From Porodaedalea pini (taxonomy: Eukaryota; Basidiomycota; Agaricomycetes; Hymenochaetales; Hymenochaetaceae): a stretch of DNA of 64,000 nucleotides. The notes below the pieces were generated by a model that did no database searches, was not told the origin of the DNA, and was given only the letters and a program-made list of their open reading frames with translations. Position numbers and translations under genes: made by a program. Numbering within the stretch: position 1 is the first letter of the stretch; each line of letters starts with the position of its first letter. Of the stretch, positions 24,726 through 36,306 are shown in pieces. The stretch lies in assembly GCA_002794775.1 (NCBI GenBank), contig NBAY01000002.1:1240001-1304000 (forward strand), written 5' to 3'.

Positions 24726-25129
24726 AAGTGGAACACAAATCTTGCTGCTGCACCATGAATACTGAATGGATTGGCTTCAAACTTGTAGGAGATGTTGGTA
24801 TAGTCATATACTTAATTTACAGACACAGGAAAGAATTTTATAGGTAGATGTAGGGGAGCCATAATTTTTGAATATCAGTGGAAATGGGTGAGAGAACAGA
24901 CCAGCTGCACTTGTTTGATCTCCACCTGCCTATACAGCCAATGTATTGCTCCCTATTTTACATATTTCTTCTCCTGAGAACTGTGGCTTTTTTTTTGAGT
25001 ACTTAATGAGCAGGTACTGTGCAGAATTACAGGGAAAATAAGCATTTATTCTAATTTTTCGACATTTTGGCTCTGACGCGGCTCACTTCACGTGACATGC
25101 ACGTGTCGCAGGACTTATGAAAAAGGCTG
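24726..25129 (-). repeat. Right arm of the foldback element
   Basis: Reverse complement of the left arm, starting 'gaacacaaatcttgctgctg' near 24731 and ending at GGCTG before TA. The arms differ at a handful of sites, for example ggcac versus gtcgc near the outer ends, so the element is not a recent assembly or amplification artefact. Confidence 0.85.
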
Positions 25130-25803
25130 TAATAAGATCGAGTTTCAAGTCTTCAAGTGCTTAAAGTTGATGCTACTGCGGATTGAACAGTTCTGTAGGC
25201 CTTGAAGTGTTTAGGAATCATTGAACCAGCCTACAAAGAATGCTACAACTTGGTATATGACAATGGCTAATGAATGAAGGCGGCGCACAGATATTATGAA
25301 GCTGCCAGTCATTTCTAGAACCTCGTTGAAATTCGCCAGTCACCCGAAGGCCATTGCTCTATTGACAGTTTTCTTTTTCCACAGCTAATGTCACAAGATT
25401 ATCCAACATTTATGCATTTTTTTTTGTCTGTTGCCTCACCTTCTTGTCATTGGCCATCGTACAGGAAGTGGATAATGTACGAAAGCTCGTACTAGTAGCG
25501 AGCAAGCGACGATCAATCTCAAGTTTGTCCGAGTCGCGCCACACCGGCGCGCTTATCTACTACTTCAATCATACCTTCAACCTCGCCTTCTATCTCCGGC
25601 CCCTAGCACACTCAATCACAGCTCTCCTCGAAAATGGTGATGTCTTGCAGTGTGAAAGCAGAAAAACACACTCAAAATCGGTTGTCTGCACGGACTTGCA
25701 TCGGACACAATATTAATCCGGAAAATTACATCTGTCAGACTTCTACGTCGTAAGCCTACTCGTAATGCGTTCACTGCAGACGTTATCTCATCGAAACACG
25801 TAG
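25130..25803. other. Flank between the foldback element and the GH74 remnant
   Basis: There is no supported gene. The first exon of the GH74 gene expected here (signal peptide and GGGGFVP block) was not found, so the 5' part of that copy seems lost or unrecognisable. Confidence 0.4.
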
Positions 25804-27531
25804 GTGACCGGGATGTATACGAATGACTTGGATCCGAACGATGGACACATTCTTGTATCCACTGATCGTGGCGATACCTGGACTGCGACTGAATTACCGT
25901 TCAAGGCATGTCTTCATATATTATGCCACATATATCAGGTGCTAAGATCAACTCAAGGTTGGCGGAAACATGGCTGGGTGTGGAATGGGCAAGGCAAGAA
26001 CATTCAATTCGATTCATACTTAAGTCCTGAATGATATGTATTCTCCCTCTTAGCGACCTGCAGTTGATCCTAATGACAACAGCGTCCTATTCTTCGTCGC
26101 TCGCTCTGGAAATGGACTTTGGAAATTGAGTGATTCCGGCTCCTCTTGTTCGTAAGTAACCAGTCTAACGGATACTAGTACGTTCATGCCTCAACGAGAT
26201 AGAACCGACCTAACCTACTTTACTTGAAGGCTCTTACACTCCGGATACTACCGATACCACTGGCTACAATAACGACATTCTTGGTAGTTCATTCGTGACG
26301 TTCGACTCAACCTGAGGCTCTAGCGGTTGTGCAACACAAAGGATCTTCGTTGGCGTTACAAATTTAGGTTCAACCAGTATCTACAGACATGTCTGAAGAT
26401 GCCGGCGACAGCTGTGTGTATTTTCTTTGGCTCTCGTGTCGTCTCTTTGGATCCTCTGCTGCTAAATGCAGTCGGTGATGTTGATGGTGTATTTGGTCAT
26501 AATCTATCTGCATGTTGAAGCTGGCCCGCAAGCTCTTTCTCGAAAGGCTTTGTTCATAACAGCCTGACCGAAGCGCCATTGACGTCTTACACAAACCCGA
26601 GCTAGTCCACGGCAGTAGACATTGATTTCGCCGGGAACGACCCGACGAATATTGTTCGGATTGGCGATGACGACTGCTCGTCGGGAAAGCAGGTTGCCTT
26701 CAGCACTGACTCCGGGCTGACTCCGGGGCTACTCGGTCCGTTTTCTCACTGAATAACATTCCGTTTGTACATTTTAGCTATGATGCAGGTCTAAAGATTA
26801 CGCGGCAGCTGATATTGTGACTGGCGGAAAGGTCGCTCTATCTGCGGACAATGCTACGATCCTTTGGAGGACCAGTGGAAACAGTGTCTTGGTCTCGCAA
26901 AATTCTAATTCGTTCACGAGCGTTAGCTTTCTTCCGTCGGATGCGCAGATTGCTTCGGACAAAGATACGGTCTTCTACGGTGCATCTGGTTCCAATTTCT
27001 ATGTATCGACAGATAGCGGAAGCACGTTTGCGACTGCTGGTACTCTCGGGGATCCGACCTCACCTGTTAAAATTGTCGTAAACGCAAACAACACTGGCGA
27101 TGTCTGGGTATCGACGGACAAGGGTATCTTCCACACGACCGACTCTGGCGCGACTTTCACGCAGCCGTCCAGCGTGACACAGGCCTGGGCCATTGCTCTT
27201 GGTACTGCGAAAGCGTCTGATGGATATTCTTCACTTTTTGCAGCAGCTGAGATCGACTCGCTTGTCGGCTACTACCGCTCAGACGATGAAGGTGGGAAAC
27301 ATGCGTTCTTTTACGAAATGTATTCTAACACGACGGTCAAAAGGTATCTCGTGGGTTCAGATAAATGATGATGCTCACGGCTTTGGATCAGCCTCTGCAA
27401 ATTGCCTGACTGCCGATCCTCGGATTTATAGCCGGTAAAAACTCACTACAGAGTCGTTACTGACGGACGTCACGAAGAGTATACATTGGTACTAATGGAC
27501 GCGGTATTTTTTACGGTGATACAGCTGCTTA
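25804..27531 (+). pseudogene. Second GH74 xyloglucanase-like pseudogene
   Basis: A decayed GH74 gene read left to right. The blocks in order are MYTNDLDPNDGHILVSTDRGD and WTATELPFK; after an intron VGGNMAGCGMGKA; then RPAVDPNDNSVLFFVARSGNG and LWKLSDS; TGYNNDILGSSFVTFDST followed by a TGA; CATQRIFVGVTNLGSTSIY; IDFAGNDPTNIVRIGDDDC; and a long clean stretch from 26817 (PSDAQIASDKDTVFYGASGS, NFYVSTDSGSTFATAGTL, GDVWVSTDKGIFHTTDSGAT). The end is IGTNGRGIFYGDTAA at 27480-27531. Stops and frame breaks lie at about 26025-26030, 26310 and 26400-26640, and the N-terminal exon is missing. The better preserved C-terminal half suggests fairly recent inactivation. Family role: cleavage of xyloglucan in plant cell walls. 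Confidence 0.85.
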
Positions 27532-27849
27532 GCTCTAGAGCTCCAAATCGTACTTTGTTCGTACTTTCATGTCGTTCCTCGAGCTTCATCATCTTGTAGC
27601 AGTCCTTAGGTATTTGTGATCTTTCGAGTCGTCGTAAAGTCATTGTTCGGCAAAGATTGACGAGATGATTGTATAGATAGGAGACAAAAGAAATCGGTTC
27701 ATTCACGCGGAAACAGGAACAGTGCCTTGGGAGTAGAAGGTATGCTTGTTTCATAGCGGAGGAAGATTCTGAACTCTTTCGAACAATTGTCGGATTGTGA
27801 TAGCGGAGAATTAAATTCCGATCCCAATTCTTTGCCCGCAATATGATTG

Positions 27850-28266
27850 TGTCGCTTGGAAGCAAAGGGCGCCGATAGCGGAGGAACTAAGCAGTAGCTG
27901 TCTTCGCCGCCCGGCCCGTCCCATGTACTGAGAATCCTCAGCACCTGGCGCCTCGATGTTGTTGCTATTCAGAGCTCCGAAGGCCGCCTGGATCCTGGCT
28001 TGCTCCTGGGTCTGAGATCGCACCTACTCCAGCACCTTCGCCTGAATCCTATCGGCATTCACAGCCGCGGAGGGGATGAACTCGTACACAACAGCATGCA
28101 ATTCACCTTATGCGACTCCAAGCCTCTGTGTAACAGCGAGCGCCTGGTACTTGCCTTCATCGATGCTGCCCATGTGGGCGCGCAAAGTTCGAGGTACCAC
28201 GGTGCAGCTTGCTCAACTGTCTCGAATTCGGCATTTTTGTCGGTGGTTTCGACTTGAGCATTTTCT
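27850..28266 (-). pseudogene. Degenerate gene relic, family not recognised
   Basis: Reading leftward, a protein-like series appears: TDKNAEFETVEQAAPWYLEL, EGKYQALAVTQRLGVA, a stop, GELHAVVYEFIPSAAVNADR, IQAKVLE, a stop, VRSQTQEQARIQAAFGALNS and NNIEAPGAEDSQYMGRAGRR. A frame change near 28165 and two in-frame stops (about 28110 and 28025) break it. The downstream part (IQAAFGALNSNNIEAPGAED) is well composed and looks like the C-terminus of a conserved cytosolic protein, but I cannot name the family. It lies tail to tail with the GH74 remnant. Confidence 0.55.
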
Positions 28267-28628
28267 AGGTATAGCGGTTAAGAACGTAAAGTGACGATGG
28301 CGTATGCGCGGCTCGCCAAGGATTTGTCGCATAATGATGGGCGAGCTTGTCGGCGGTGTGGTCTCCGGGCGGACGTCAATGAATTCTGTGCATGTTGATA
28401 GCCACCTTTAGCTATGCCACCGCTTATTCTGCTTTAGTATTTGTTCAGCCAAGTCTATGCTGAATAACTCGCCCTTCTAATCCTGACGCGGAGCAGATAT
28501 CATAACGGCAGAAGAGAAGAACCGGTCTTTATTGGCTATATACTGTACTAATTATGTGCAGTGCAAAACGCACGTGCTTTCACTGGTTTACTCATGAATC
28601 ACACTCTGCCTCTTGCGCCTGCCATAGC
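28267..28628. other. Intergenic, no gene seen
   Basis: Upstream flank of the leucine-rich-repeat gene. No coding frame or recognisable signal was found. Confidence 0.5.
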
Positions 28629-30472
28629 ATGTCGAAAAGGCAGCAAGCTCAAATTTCATCATCGTCTAAGCCACAAGCAAAGCGGATAAAAATAAGCATA
28701 TCTATCGGTGCACCATCCGCAGACGACCGTCGTTTACCTTCAGAAAGTAATCCTTCCTCGTCTGCACTATCCACCCGGAGTCTGAAGCAACAACGTCCAC
28801 CCTCACTTGCTAGTCTATGCATTCGTGTTTTCTCTGAATACTTCGCTGAATTCTCCGATGAGCTTCACTGGGAGACAACGAAGAAATGGCTTCAAATACT
28901 TCCGGAAACAGTCCTACCTGGCTTGTTTGCCATGCTCAAAACCCAGCACCCGAGACGGTTAAATCACGCTGTGATCACTACCGTAGGTACATGCACCAAG
29001 AGTTAATATTCCGCGTCATCTGAACGTCTGTATTTAAACACAGTATTTCCTTCGTGGTACATCAGTGTCTTTGAGTGGGGACCTTGCGATCACTTCGCTC
29101 ACATTGGCAGCGATTCCGCGCGTACTCGGCACCAAACTGCTCGTCTTGGAGCTTAGCAACATCGACAAATTCTCTGACTCGAACTATGCAGCCATGGTGA
29201 ATGGCCTCCCTTCCCTCACTACTCTGGTCTTAAGGTATTCAAGGAAGAAACCTACTTCCATCTGAGTTATCTGAGCTCAATCCTTAATAGAAACTGCCTG
29301 AAAGTAGGACCTTCGACTGTGGAAGCAGCTGCAAAGAATTGTCGACATCTGAAGAAAGTGAATCTGAGTTTCACGAGTATCACGGCATTATCACTCTTCC
29401 CGTTGTTCAAGGCGTGTCCTAGACTTGAAGTCTTGAAATTAGCAGGTATCCAGAACTTGGTGAGATAAGACGCCCTCAGTCTATGCACTCGGATCATTTA
29501 TATTGTCTTATAGTCAGATGCGACTTTATCTCGATTGTTTTCTCTGCTCAAGGACGATGACGAGCCAGATGCCAAGCTGCCTTTGAGGGGTCTGAAGTCA
29601 CTGAAACTCCGACATAACACGATAACAGAGACCGCCATCCTGCCTTTTCTCCAGCGCTGCCAAAATCTGGAACGTGTAGACGTCTCCTTCACCCTGTTGA
29701 AGCACCTTCCTGACCTTCCTGTCACGCCTCCGATTGAGAAGCTCTCTCTGACATCGACCTTTATCCCGAGCAAGGAATTGATTGAGCTCGTGAGTCGTCT
29801 TCCGCGGTTAAAAACCTTAAACATCGGAGCGATGGGCGTGAAAGCGGCGACCAGCACTGCTATAACGAGCTCGACTGCCATGACGCTCAACGATGACACC
29901 TTACGACTCCTAACAGACGCGTTGCGAGGCTGCAACGCCATTGAGAACGTGAACCTAGTGCAGAATTCGAAGCTTGGAACCAAGAGGGGACACAATAGTG
30001 TCATCGCGTACTTCATTCGACATATCGGCAGGAAATTGTTATATCTGAACCTGTCGGGTGTAGCCGTGCGCTCGGAAGACCTCGCAGGGTTCATTTCCGA
30101 AAACCCAGAAGAGCTATCCCCTCCGCTGGAGACATTGATTTTGAACAAGTCCTTGATTGACGATGAATGCGCTCCGTGGATCTCGAGTTGCCGGTCGTTA
30201 GAAGTGCTTGAACTTGCAGAAACGAGAATTTCAGGTAAGCATTGCATCGTTTTTCAACACGGTCAATTGATAATGTGTTGTCAGAGGAGGGCCTGTTCCC
30301 GATCATCGATTCTTGTCATAGGCTTGCAAAGCTAAATCTGACGGGATGCAGAGGAGTGAAAATCGCCAATCGCAGACGATTTTTTGAGGTCTGGTCTCAT
30401 TTGTCCTTCCTTTCTACACTGCTGACTCTCACGTGTCAGGTTTGGGAAGAGCGACAGATAAGTAATGCGTAA
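28629..30472 (+). CDS. Leucine-rich repeat protein, Ser-rich N-terminus
   Basis: The ATG at 28629 (MSKRQQAQISSSSKPQAKRI) begins a basic, Ser-rich, probably nuclear-targeted head of about 60 residues. A short helical region follows (RVFSEYFAEFSDELHWETTK, LPGLFAMLKTQHP). The rest is a run of leucine-rich repeats across several exons: LGTKLLVLELSNIDKFSD, LPSLTTLVL, NCRHLKKVNLSFTSITAL, CPRLEVLKLAGI, LRGLKSLKLRHNTITETA, CQNLERVDVSFTLL, LPRLKTLNIGAMGV, RKLLYLNLSGV, CRSLEVLELAETRIS and CHRLAKLNLTGCRGV. It ends RRFFEVWEERQISNA. Repeat lengths suggest the RI/AMN1-type LRRs seen in F-box and Rad7-like proteins, but I see no F-box. About five introns; total length near 500 residues. Confidence 0.82.
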
Positions 30473-30545
30473 TAATCCTAGCTCACCATACAGCATGTAA
30501 TCCAGGATGGGTAATATATACGGGTATTTACACGGGACAATACAA

Positions 30546-33500
30546 TCACCGAGTAGCTACAGTAGCTACCCAGAGTGATCCAAAACGCGCGGAAGGTTTC
30601 ACCAGGTTCAATGCGAACTGCATCTCGTGCTCTACGCCTAGGGATGAGCTGACAGTTTTCTGTCGGCTGAGCTCTAAGGCAGACAAATTTTGAGACTTCG
30701 TGGATGAAGACAAATCCAAGGGAGCCACCAAAGGCGAGAGGAGAAGTCGAACGTGTCTAATACTATGGGAGACGGACGGTCGCATTTGCGCTTCTAGGTC
30801 AGGATAGGTCTCACCAACGTCGAACGGCAGAGACTGTATCACAGCAATGAGCCATATTTGCTTTCAGTATCAGAGGAGTGACTTTACCTGGTAGAACTGT
30901 TTGATCGTCTGATCCAGCAAAGCGACAGACTCAGAAAGAAAGTTGCCCCAATCATCGCAAACCGCCTTCAAAAAGCACAAATCCCAGATTAATTGAAGTT
31001 CGGCGCGCCTTGTTGACAGCCGTAACGAGCCGACGACAGCGTTCGAAAAGCGCGATAAAACAGTCCTGACGACAGCCGACCGCTGTGCGTCATCTCTAAA
31101 ATGTCCAAATCTCTCTACCGAGTCCACGAGAGAAAGAAGCGAATCGATCAGGTGGGGCGAAGGGTTCGCTGGGAGCGCTACTTCTAAGGGATATATATTT
31201 GAATATATTAGAAACAGAAGAATACCGATAATCAGACTTACGACTATTATGCACGGCGTGCAATTGTAAGACAGGATCTCTCAGGAATCTGTCTCTTGCG
31301 GACAGGGCCACAACTGAGGCACATTTTTCTACGCATGAATCGTAAATGTGACGTGCTCGCGCATGACAATCTAGTCGAACTATTTAGGCAAATAAGCGAG
31401 TAGACAGATGAAGGACGTACTGTCACTGAATGCCGCAGAACAGTATAAGTAACCTAGCAGAGGTGAAACCGAAATTTTCTGAGCTACTCGGCCAAGGAAG
31501 TACAAACGCCTTATTGGGCGCTCTGGGACTATAATCAGCAGCAGAAGCATACATCGACCAGTCATGACTGACCAGAATCGTCGCTCTCTGCATCAAACAA
31601 CTTCTCCACTGAAGCGAGAAGGGCATCAATGGCCTTCCCGAGTCTGATACATATGATACCTCCAGACTGTCATTTAGCATTATAAGCTAAGAGCCAAACA
31701 CCGCAGCATATGACTGCACACCTTCGGTTTTTCTCATCTGCAAACGCAAAATCCAAGTCGTCCCGCAGACTCAATGCAGCAGATTCCGCATCCGACATTA
31801 TTCTGTTAATAATAGGCGTAACGCCATCGATGCGCTGTTGGATACCCAGTCTAAAACGCTGGAAAGAAGATTGTGCAAGGGAAACATTCAAGGAAGCTTG
31901 CGTAACAGACGGAGCTGGTGGAGCAGAAAGTAGAAATTCTACAGGTGATATATCTATCGAAAGTGCACATGAGATAGCGAGACAGCATATAGTTGTCAAT
32001 AAACGCACCGAATTGGCTATCATCGTGCTCTTCAGCAACCGCCAAAGCTAGTGACCGCAATGCTTCTTCGAATGAAGACGAGATCTTTCCTAGAGATGCC
32101 TTCCATACATCCTGAGCTCGAGTTCTAAACACATCGTCGACCAAAAGGTACAACGCTTCTATGTCCTCTTCCTCCAAAAGTGCGCTGGATGCCGATATCC
32201 ATTTCAGTGCGGAAGAGCGAACCTCCCAGACCTTTTTAATCGTTTCTAGGTGAAACAGCCACGAGCCAGCAGATTCATGTAGGTCTTCAGTCGCCCTGGT
32301 AAACCAACTTCTTAATTTTGACGTTAATGTTTCTGGTCCAACGGACGAAGATTGGGAATCCAAATCGATGAAGGGCCTATACGACCTGATGTCTGCAGGC
32401 AAGGTAAGGAAGTGGTTGGAGTTCGGCAGGGAGGATAAAAGAGTCTGCGAGGAAAGGCACAACTCTGGTGGGAGTGATGTACTCGGCTGACATGAATCGG
32501 TTTGAGTGAACACAAGCACCTGCGTAATCATCGAAGGCGAACCATCGGCATTTTCTCTAAACACCTCGCGCGCTCCTCCTACAGTTCCTACGATGGCACC
32601 TAGAACCGAACGAACAATATCCCAGATACTCTTGATGCCATCCTTGCCAGACTTTTCTGCGCGGATAGACGATGGCTCAACGTTTTCCCTCCAGGACTCC
32701 TTGATCGACTCATACAAGATCTGTAACGTCCGTGATCGTTGTTTCAGGAAGACGTCCAGAGCATCGGATAGAGGCAAGGAGTCTAAGAGATGAAGAGCCA
32801 GCAGCGACGCACAAAGATCCTATGCGTGAAGTTTAGCTAGTAACTGGCTATAAGTCTCTTTTAAGAATTACCTGAGATTCCAGGTTTTGCTCTCGGAGAG
32901 ATAAGGTGGCTTTGTGCGAGATTTGCGCTCTGAACTGGGCTACAGATTCCCACTGCCGCTGGACCAGCGGAAATTGTTCCTGTCCACGAAGTTAAAAACG
33001 ACAAGCTGTTTCATGATATTGCACGCGAGAGCGTACCTTGACATTTATTCCCTGCCTGGCCCAGTCTTGGCCTTCCTCTGAGTCTTCATTAATTAAAGAT
33101 CGATATACGACCCGAGAGAGCAGAAAAAGCCAAGCAGCATGTAGGCACCGTTTTCTTTCTAGCAGTCGCCAGAGATGCTCTGGAGCGTCGAGCAAAAGTT
33201 TCAAGTGCGCTGCAAGACATTGAAGAATCTTTAATTGGGCATCTTAGGATCAGTCAGTAGCAGGGTGGGTCACATAATTACATTAACCGACCTTCAATAT
33301 CACTGCTTTTGCTGACCCCGCCCGGTAGATTCTGAGCTTTAAGATCCGTCGATATAGTGCGCTTCATTCTTGTCACCATATCAAGAACCCTCTTGGATGA
33401 CTGGGACATGGATATTATAGACGTCGAGGCTTGTAACAGGTCTCGATATCGCTCTCTGACGAAGCATGAGAAATCATTTTCCTCTCTGAATATTGTAGGA

Positions 33501-33836
33501 ACATACCCAACCATCAACCGAAGCTCTTCCTGCTTTGCATCCACGTCTGATCTAGCACTCCTTTAGCGTCACATAAAGGATTGTCGTTTGAACCTGAACA
33601 TACCTCAACCTATGCAAAATGGATTTCACCTCGTGCACGGTGTGCTTCGCAAATATCTCATCCGGGTCCGCCAACAGTAGATCATCCTTCAATTTTAATC
33701 CATTCAACGATGTAGATGCTGTATGCAAAGGCCGAGCTGATCCATTCTGAGCGAGTCTTGGTCGAGAATTTTGAGAAGGGGACCGCAGGCTTCCTGTGTG
33801 TGAGTGCGCCGAGAAGCTCGTTGCCACCTTCGACAT
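30546..33836 (-). CDS. COG1: Conserved oligomeric Golgi complex subunit 1
   Basis: Subunit of the eight-part COG tether that captures vesicles in retrograde traffic within the Golgi. The ATG at 33834-33836 (MSKVATSFSAHSHTG) precedes the diagnostic N-terminal block DPDEIFAKHTVHEVKSILHR, then KQEELRLMVG and ERYRDLLQASTSIISMSQSS. The rest is long, helical and weakly conserved: EHLWRLLERKRCLHAAWLFL, ARQGINVK, EQFPLVQRQWESVAQFRAQI, SLREQNLESQDLCASLLALH, then SWRENVEPSSIRAEKSGKDG. It continues to VKPSARFGSLWVATVATR and a stop at 30546. About ten introns interrupt it. The upstream region has been cut by a LINE about 150 bases from the ATG, so promoter function may depend on sequence left between them. 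Confidence 0.9.
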
Positions 33837-33985
33837 AGCCAATGCGGTGCTTGGAAGCGGAGTAGGGTATAGTTTGCTGCAGTCACAGTCTTGGCCCCGT
33901 CATTGGGCAGGCTTGCAACGGACAGCGAAGCTATAGTTTGAGGCTGAAAGTCATGATGAACTGACTCTAGAGTGATCATCTAAAG

Positions 33986-33996
33986 TCGTACATCAC
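33986..33996. repeat. Left target-site duplication of the LINE
   Basis: The 11 bases tcgtacatcac are repeated exactly at 40282-40292 and bracket the retrotransposon. This is the size expected for target-primed reverse transcription. Confidence 0.85.
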
Positions 33997-34069
33997 TTCG
34001 CTTCCTACCATCATCATCGACCGTGGGAAAACAGTACAACCGTTCTCATTCTACTCTTCCTAATTGCTA

Positions 34070-36300
34070 TGGACAACAAAATGTTGACCAGAGCGAAAGC
34101 GTCTCTCCACAAGACAAAATCTTCTCTTGTCCCTTGTCAATCCCAAGGACCCCACCAAGTGTGAGGAGTGTAAACAGGATCTTCCCTTCCATAGTCGCTC
34201 GTGCGTCAGCGGGTCCGCCAAGTTATGTGTCACTTGTGGTCGAGACAAGACCTACAACCACAATGACAACGTATGCGCTACTGTCAAAGCGAATCGTGTT
34301 AATTGGTCTCCGGATGTCGAGGCGGACGAACATGCCGCCAAATTGCGCAAACAAGGGGACCTCCCCCCGACTCCCGATATCGAATCGCAGAACAGTCTTA
34401 AACGTTCGAACTCAGAGGAAGAACATAGGTCCATTCCCACCCCCTGCTCGAATTGACGATGATGCTATGGACGACGATCTATACATCCCTGATGAACATA
34501 CCAGTCAGGCTCCCCAAGTCGACAACATTATGGATGATATCGATGAAATGGCTGATCCGGCCATCGCCGAGAAAGTTAACATTTCTTTTGCAGATCTCAC
34601 CAAGGAGACGATTAACACCATTAACACGCTCATCTCCCAGCCAACATGGTCTTCGGACAAACCCTGGTTCGACGACCCAGTTCGCGCTGGTTCCATCCTC
34701 ACTAACGTCGGATCCAACCTCGTATCTTGGATCAACCAGTCAAATACCTTGGACGACCAAACCACCCTCTCCAACTCGGCCAACGAAAGTCTGGAAGCAT
34801 TCCATTCCACGTTCCGCATCCACTCTCCTTCTTTCAAGCACGTATTCGAAAACATTTACGTCAACAGCCAAACCATTTGTGACCAAGAGATCACGGATAC
34901 TATGCATGCTATGTCCCGTTCTATCCAACATCTTTCCGCGGTCGTTTCCTCTATCTCTGAAAAAACTAACTCAATCGAAAAACAACTTTCAGACGTTCCT
35001 GCTCCTTCAGTCTCACGTTCTGTTCCTGCTAATATTAACAATAACAAACAGAAAGTCCTCCCGATCCAATTGGCGTTCGTTTCGTGCACGACCCTAAATT
35101 CCCTCCCCCAGGCCCTGTTTTTAAACAACGTGTCCAGACTCCAAAAAACGGAAAAACCAAATACACAGCTGCCATCACCAAGACCTGTATCCCGGGTTCT
35201 GGCTATCGTATGACTTCGGAAGGAACCATCATTGCGCCTGACGGTTACGCTCACTCTGCGCACAATGCCCGCACGGGCCCCAGTCTAAAGTTTATTACCC
35301 GCCTGTTGAAGCTGTCGGAACAGATCAGGACGGTTTCACAACCGTAACTTATGCCAAAGCGGCCCAGAAGAAGCCCAAACCTACTCCCACCAAGGTTGTT
35401 CATGCCACTGAACAAAACCCCGAAGGAGAAATTTCCACGATTCCAATCAATCGGTCTAACGGATCGGTCAATACCCGTGTTCGTAACGTTCGGCGCGTTT
35501 TCTTTTCTCTTCCCGGCGACCTGGCAGTCCGCCCTACTACCCTGTCCGTTAAAAACAGTGTTCGCGCTGGCCTTAAGGGCAATCCCCTTTTTAAACACCT
35601 CGTTATTCTCAACGTGGAATACACGACGAACAGCAATCTTTTGATCGCTTTTACTAATATTCGTTCCGATTTTGATGCCCAATACAGCTCTCTCATTCTC
35701 CAGCTTAATCGTATCATCAATATCAGCAGTGCTAGGGCCTTCATGCCCTCACCGCAGTTTAAGATGGTTATCCCAGGTGTTCCTGTCTACGACAAAGACA
35801 CCAAACTAATTTATTCAGAGAAGGACCTCATCGACGAAATATCGGCCCTCCCACAGTTCGAAGGTTACGAATTCATGTTTCCCCCTCGTTACATGTCCTC
35901 TATCGAGCGCTTAAACCAATGCGATTTCTGCAATGTCTCGGTCGTCATCAAGGACGATTCGCAACTTTGTTTCGACCACTTTTTCCTTCACAATAATCGG
36001 TCCGTCCCGATATTCGGAGTCATTCGTCGCCTCGAGGAAATGAGGGCCCGACCAACTATCAACCAGTGCGACAATTGCCATCGCCTGGGACACCCGGCTT
36101 CGAAATGTCGTTCGGTAGCGCATTGCGCAATCTGCTCTGAACCGCATCGCACCGCAGTTCATGTCGCCAAGTGTGCTCCATGCACAATGGCTAACAATTT
36201 ACAATGCGAGCACTTCGCTCTGTGCATTAACTGCCAGGGCAATCACAGCGCTAGATCATCGGAGTGTCCAGCTCGTCGTAATTATCGCTCCCCTTTCTAA
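34070..36300 (+). pseudogene. LINE ORF1, zinc-knuckle protein, frameshifted
   Basis: The N-terminus starts at MDNKMLTRAKASLHKTKSSL. Within a few codons the reading moves to another frame (VNPKDPTKCEECKQDLPFHS, then AKLCVTCGRDKTYNHND), which shows a paired-Cys zinc-binding block. Further shifts near 34440, 35080 and 35290 change frame again (DDLYIPDEHTSQAPQVDN; FPPPGPVFKQRVQTPKNG; DGFTTVTYAKAAQKKPKP). The last third is clean: EYTTNSNLLIAFTNIRSDFD, then C-terminal CCHC-like knuckles CDNCHRLGHPASKC, HCAICSEPHRTAVHVAKC and CINCQGNHSARSSEC. Such proteins coat the element RNA. At least three or four single-base indels would prevent a full product. It ends 6 bases before the first ATG of ORF2. Confidence 0.85.
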
Positions 36301-36306
36301 ACGCTT

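Larger units (their letters stand above)
24279..25129. mobile_element. 851 bp foldback (palindromic) MITE-like element
   Basis: The whole interval is one long inverted repeat. It begins CAGCCTTTTTCATAAGTCC and ends with the reverse complement. Both ends abut the dinucleotide TA (24277-24278 and 25130-25131), consistent with TA target duplication by a Tc1/mariner-type transposase. Arms of about 400 bp match with only scattered mismatches and enclose a spacer of about 45 bp. There is no coding capacity, so it would be non-autonomous. A transcript would fold into a long hairpin. Confidence 0.85.

Noticed and set aside
24300..25110. Possible CRISPR-like or tandem repeat array
   Set aside because: The repeated sequence is one long inverted repeat with a single spacer in a eukaryotic genome, not short direct repeats with spacers.
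27470..27865. Minus-strand frame of 131 codons at 27.5-27.9 kb
   Set aside because: Its left end is antisense to the GH74 C-terminus (IGTNGRGIFYGDTAA on +), and the rest shows no domain.
29498..30247. Long minus-strand frame (249 codons) under the LRR gene
   Set aside because: The plus strand here encodes clear leucine-rich repeats. The minus frame is their shadow and has no recognisable features.
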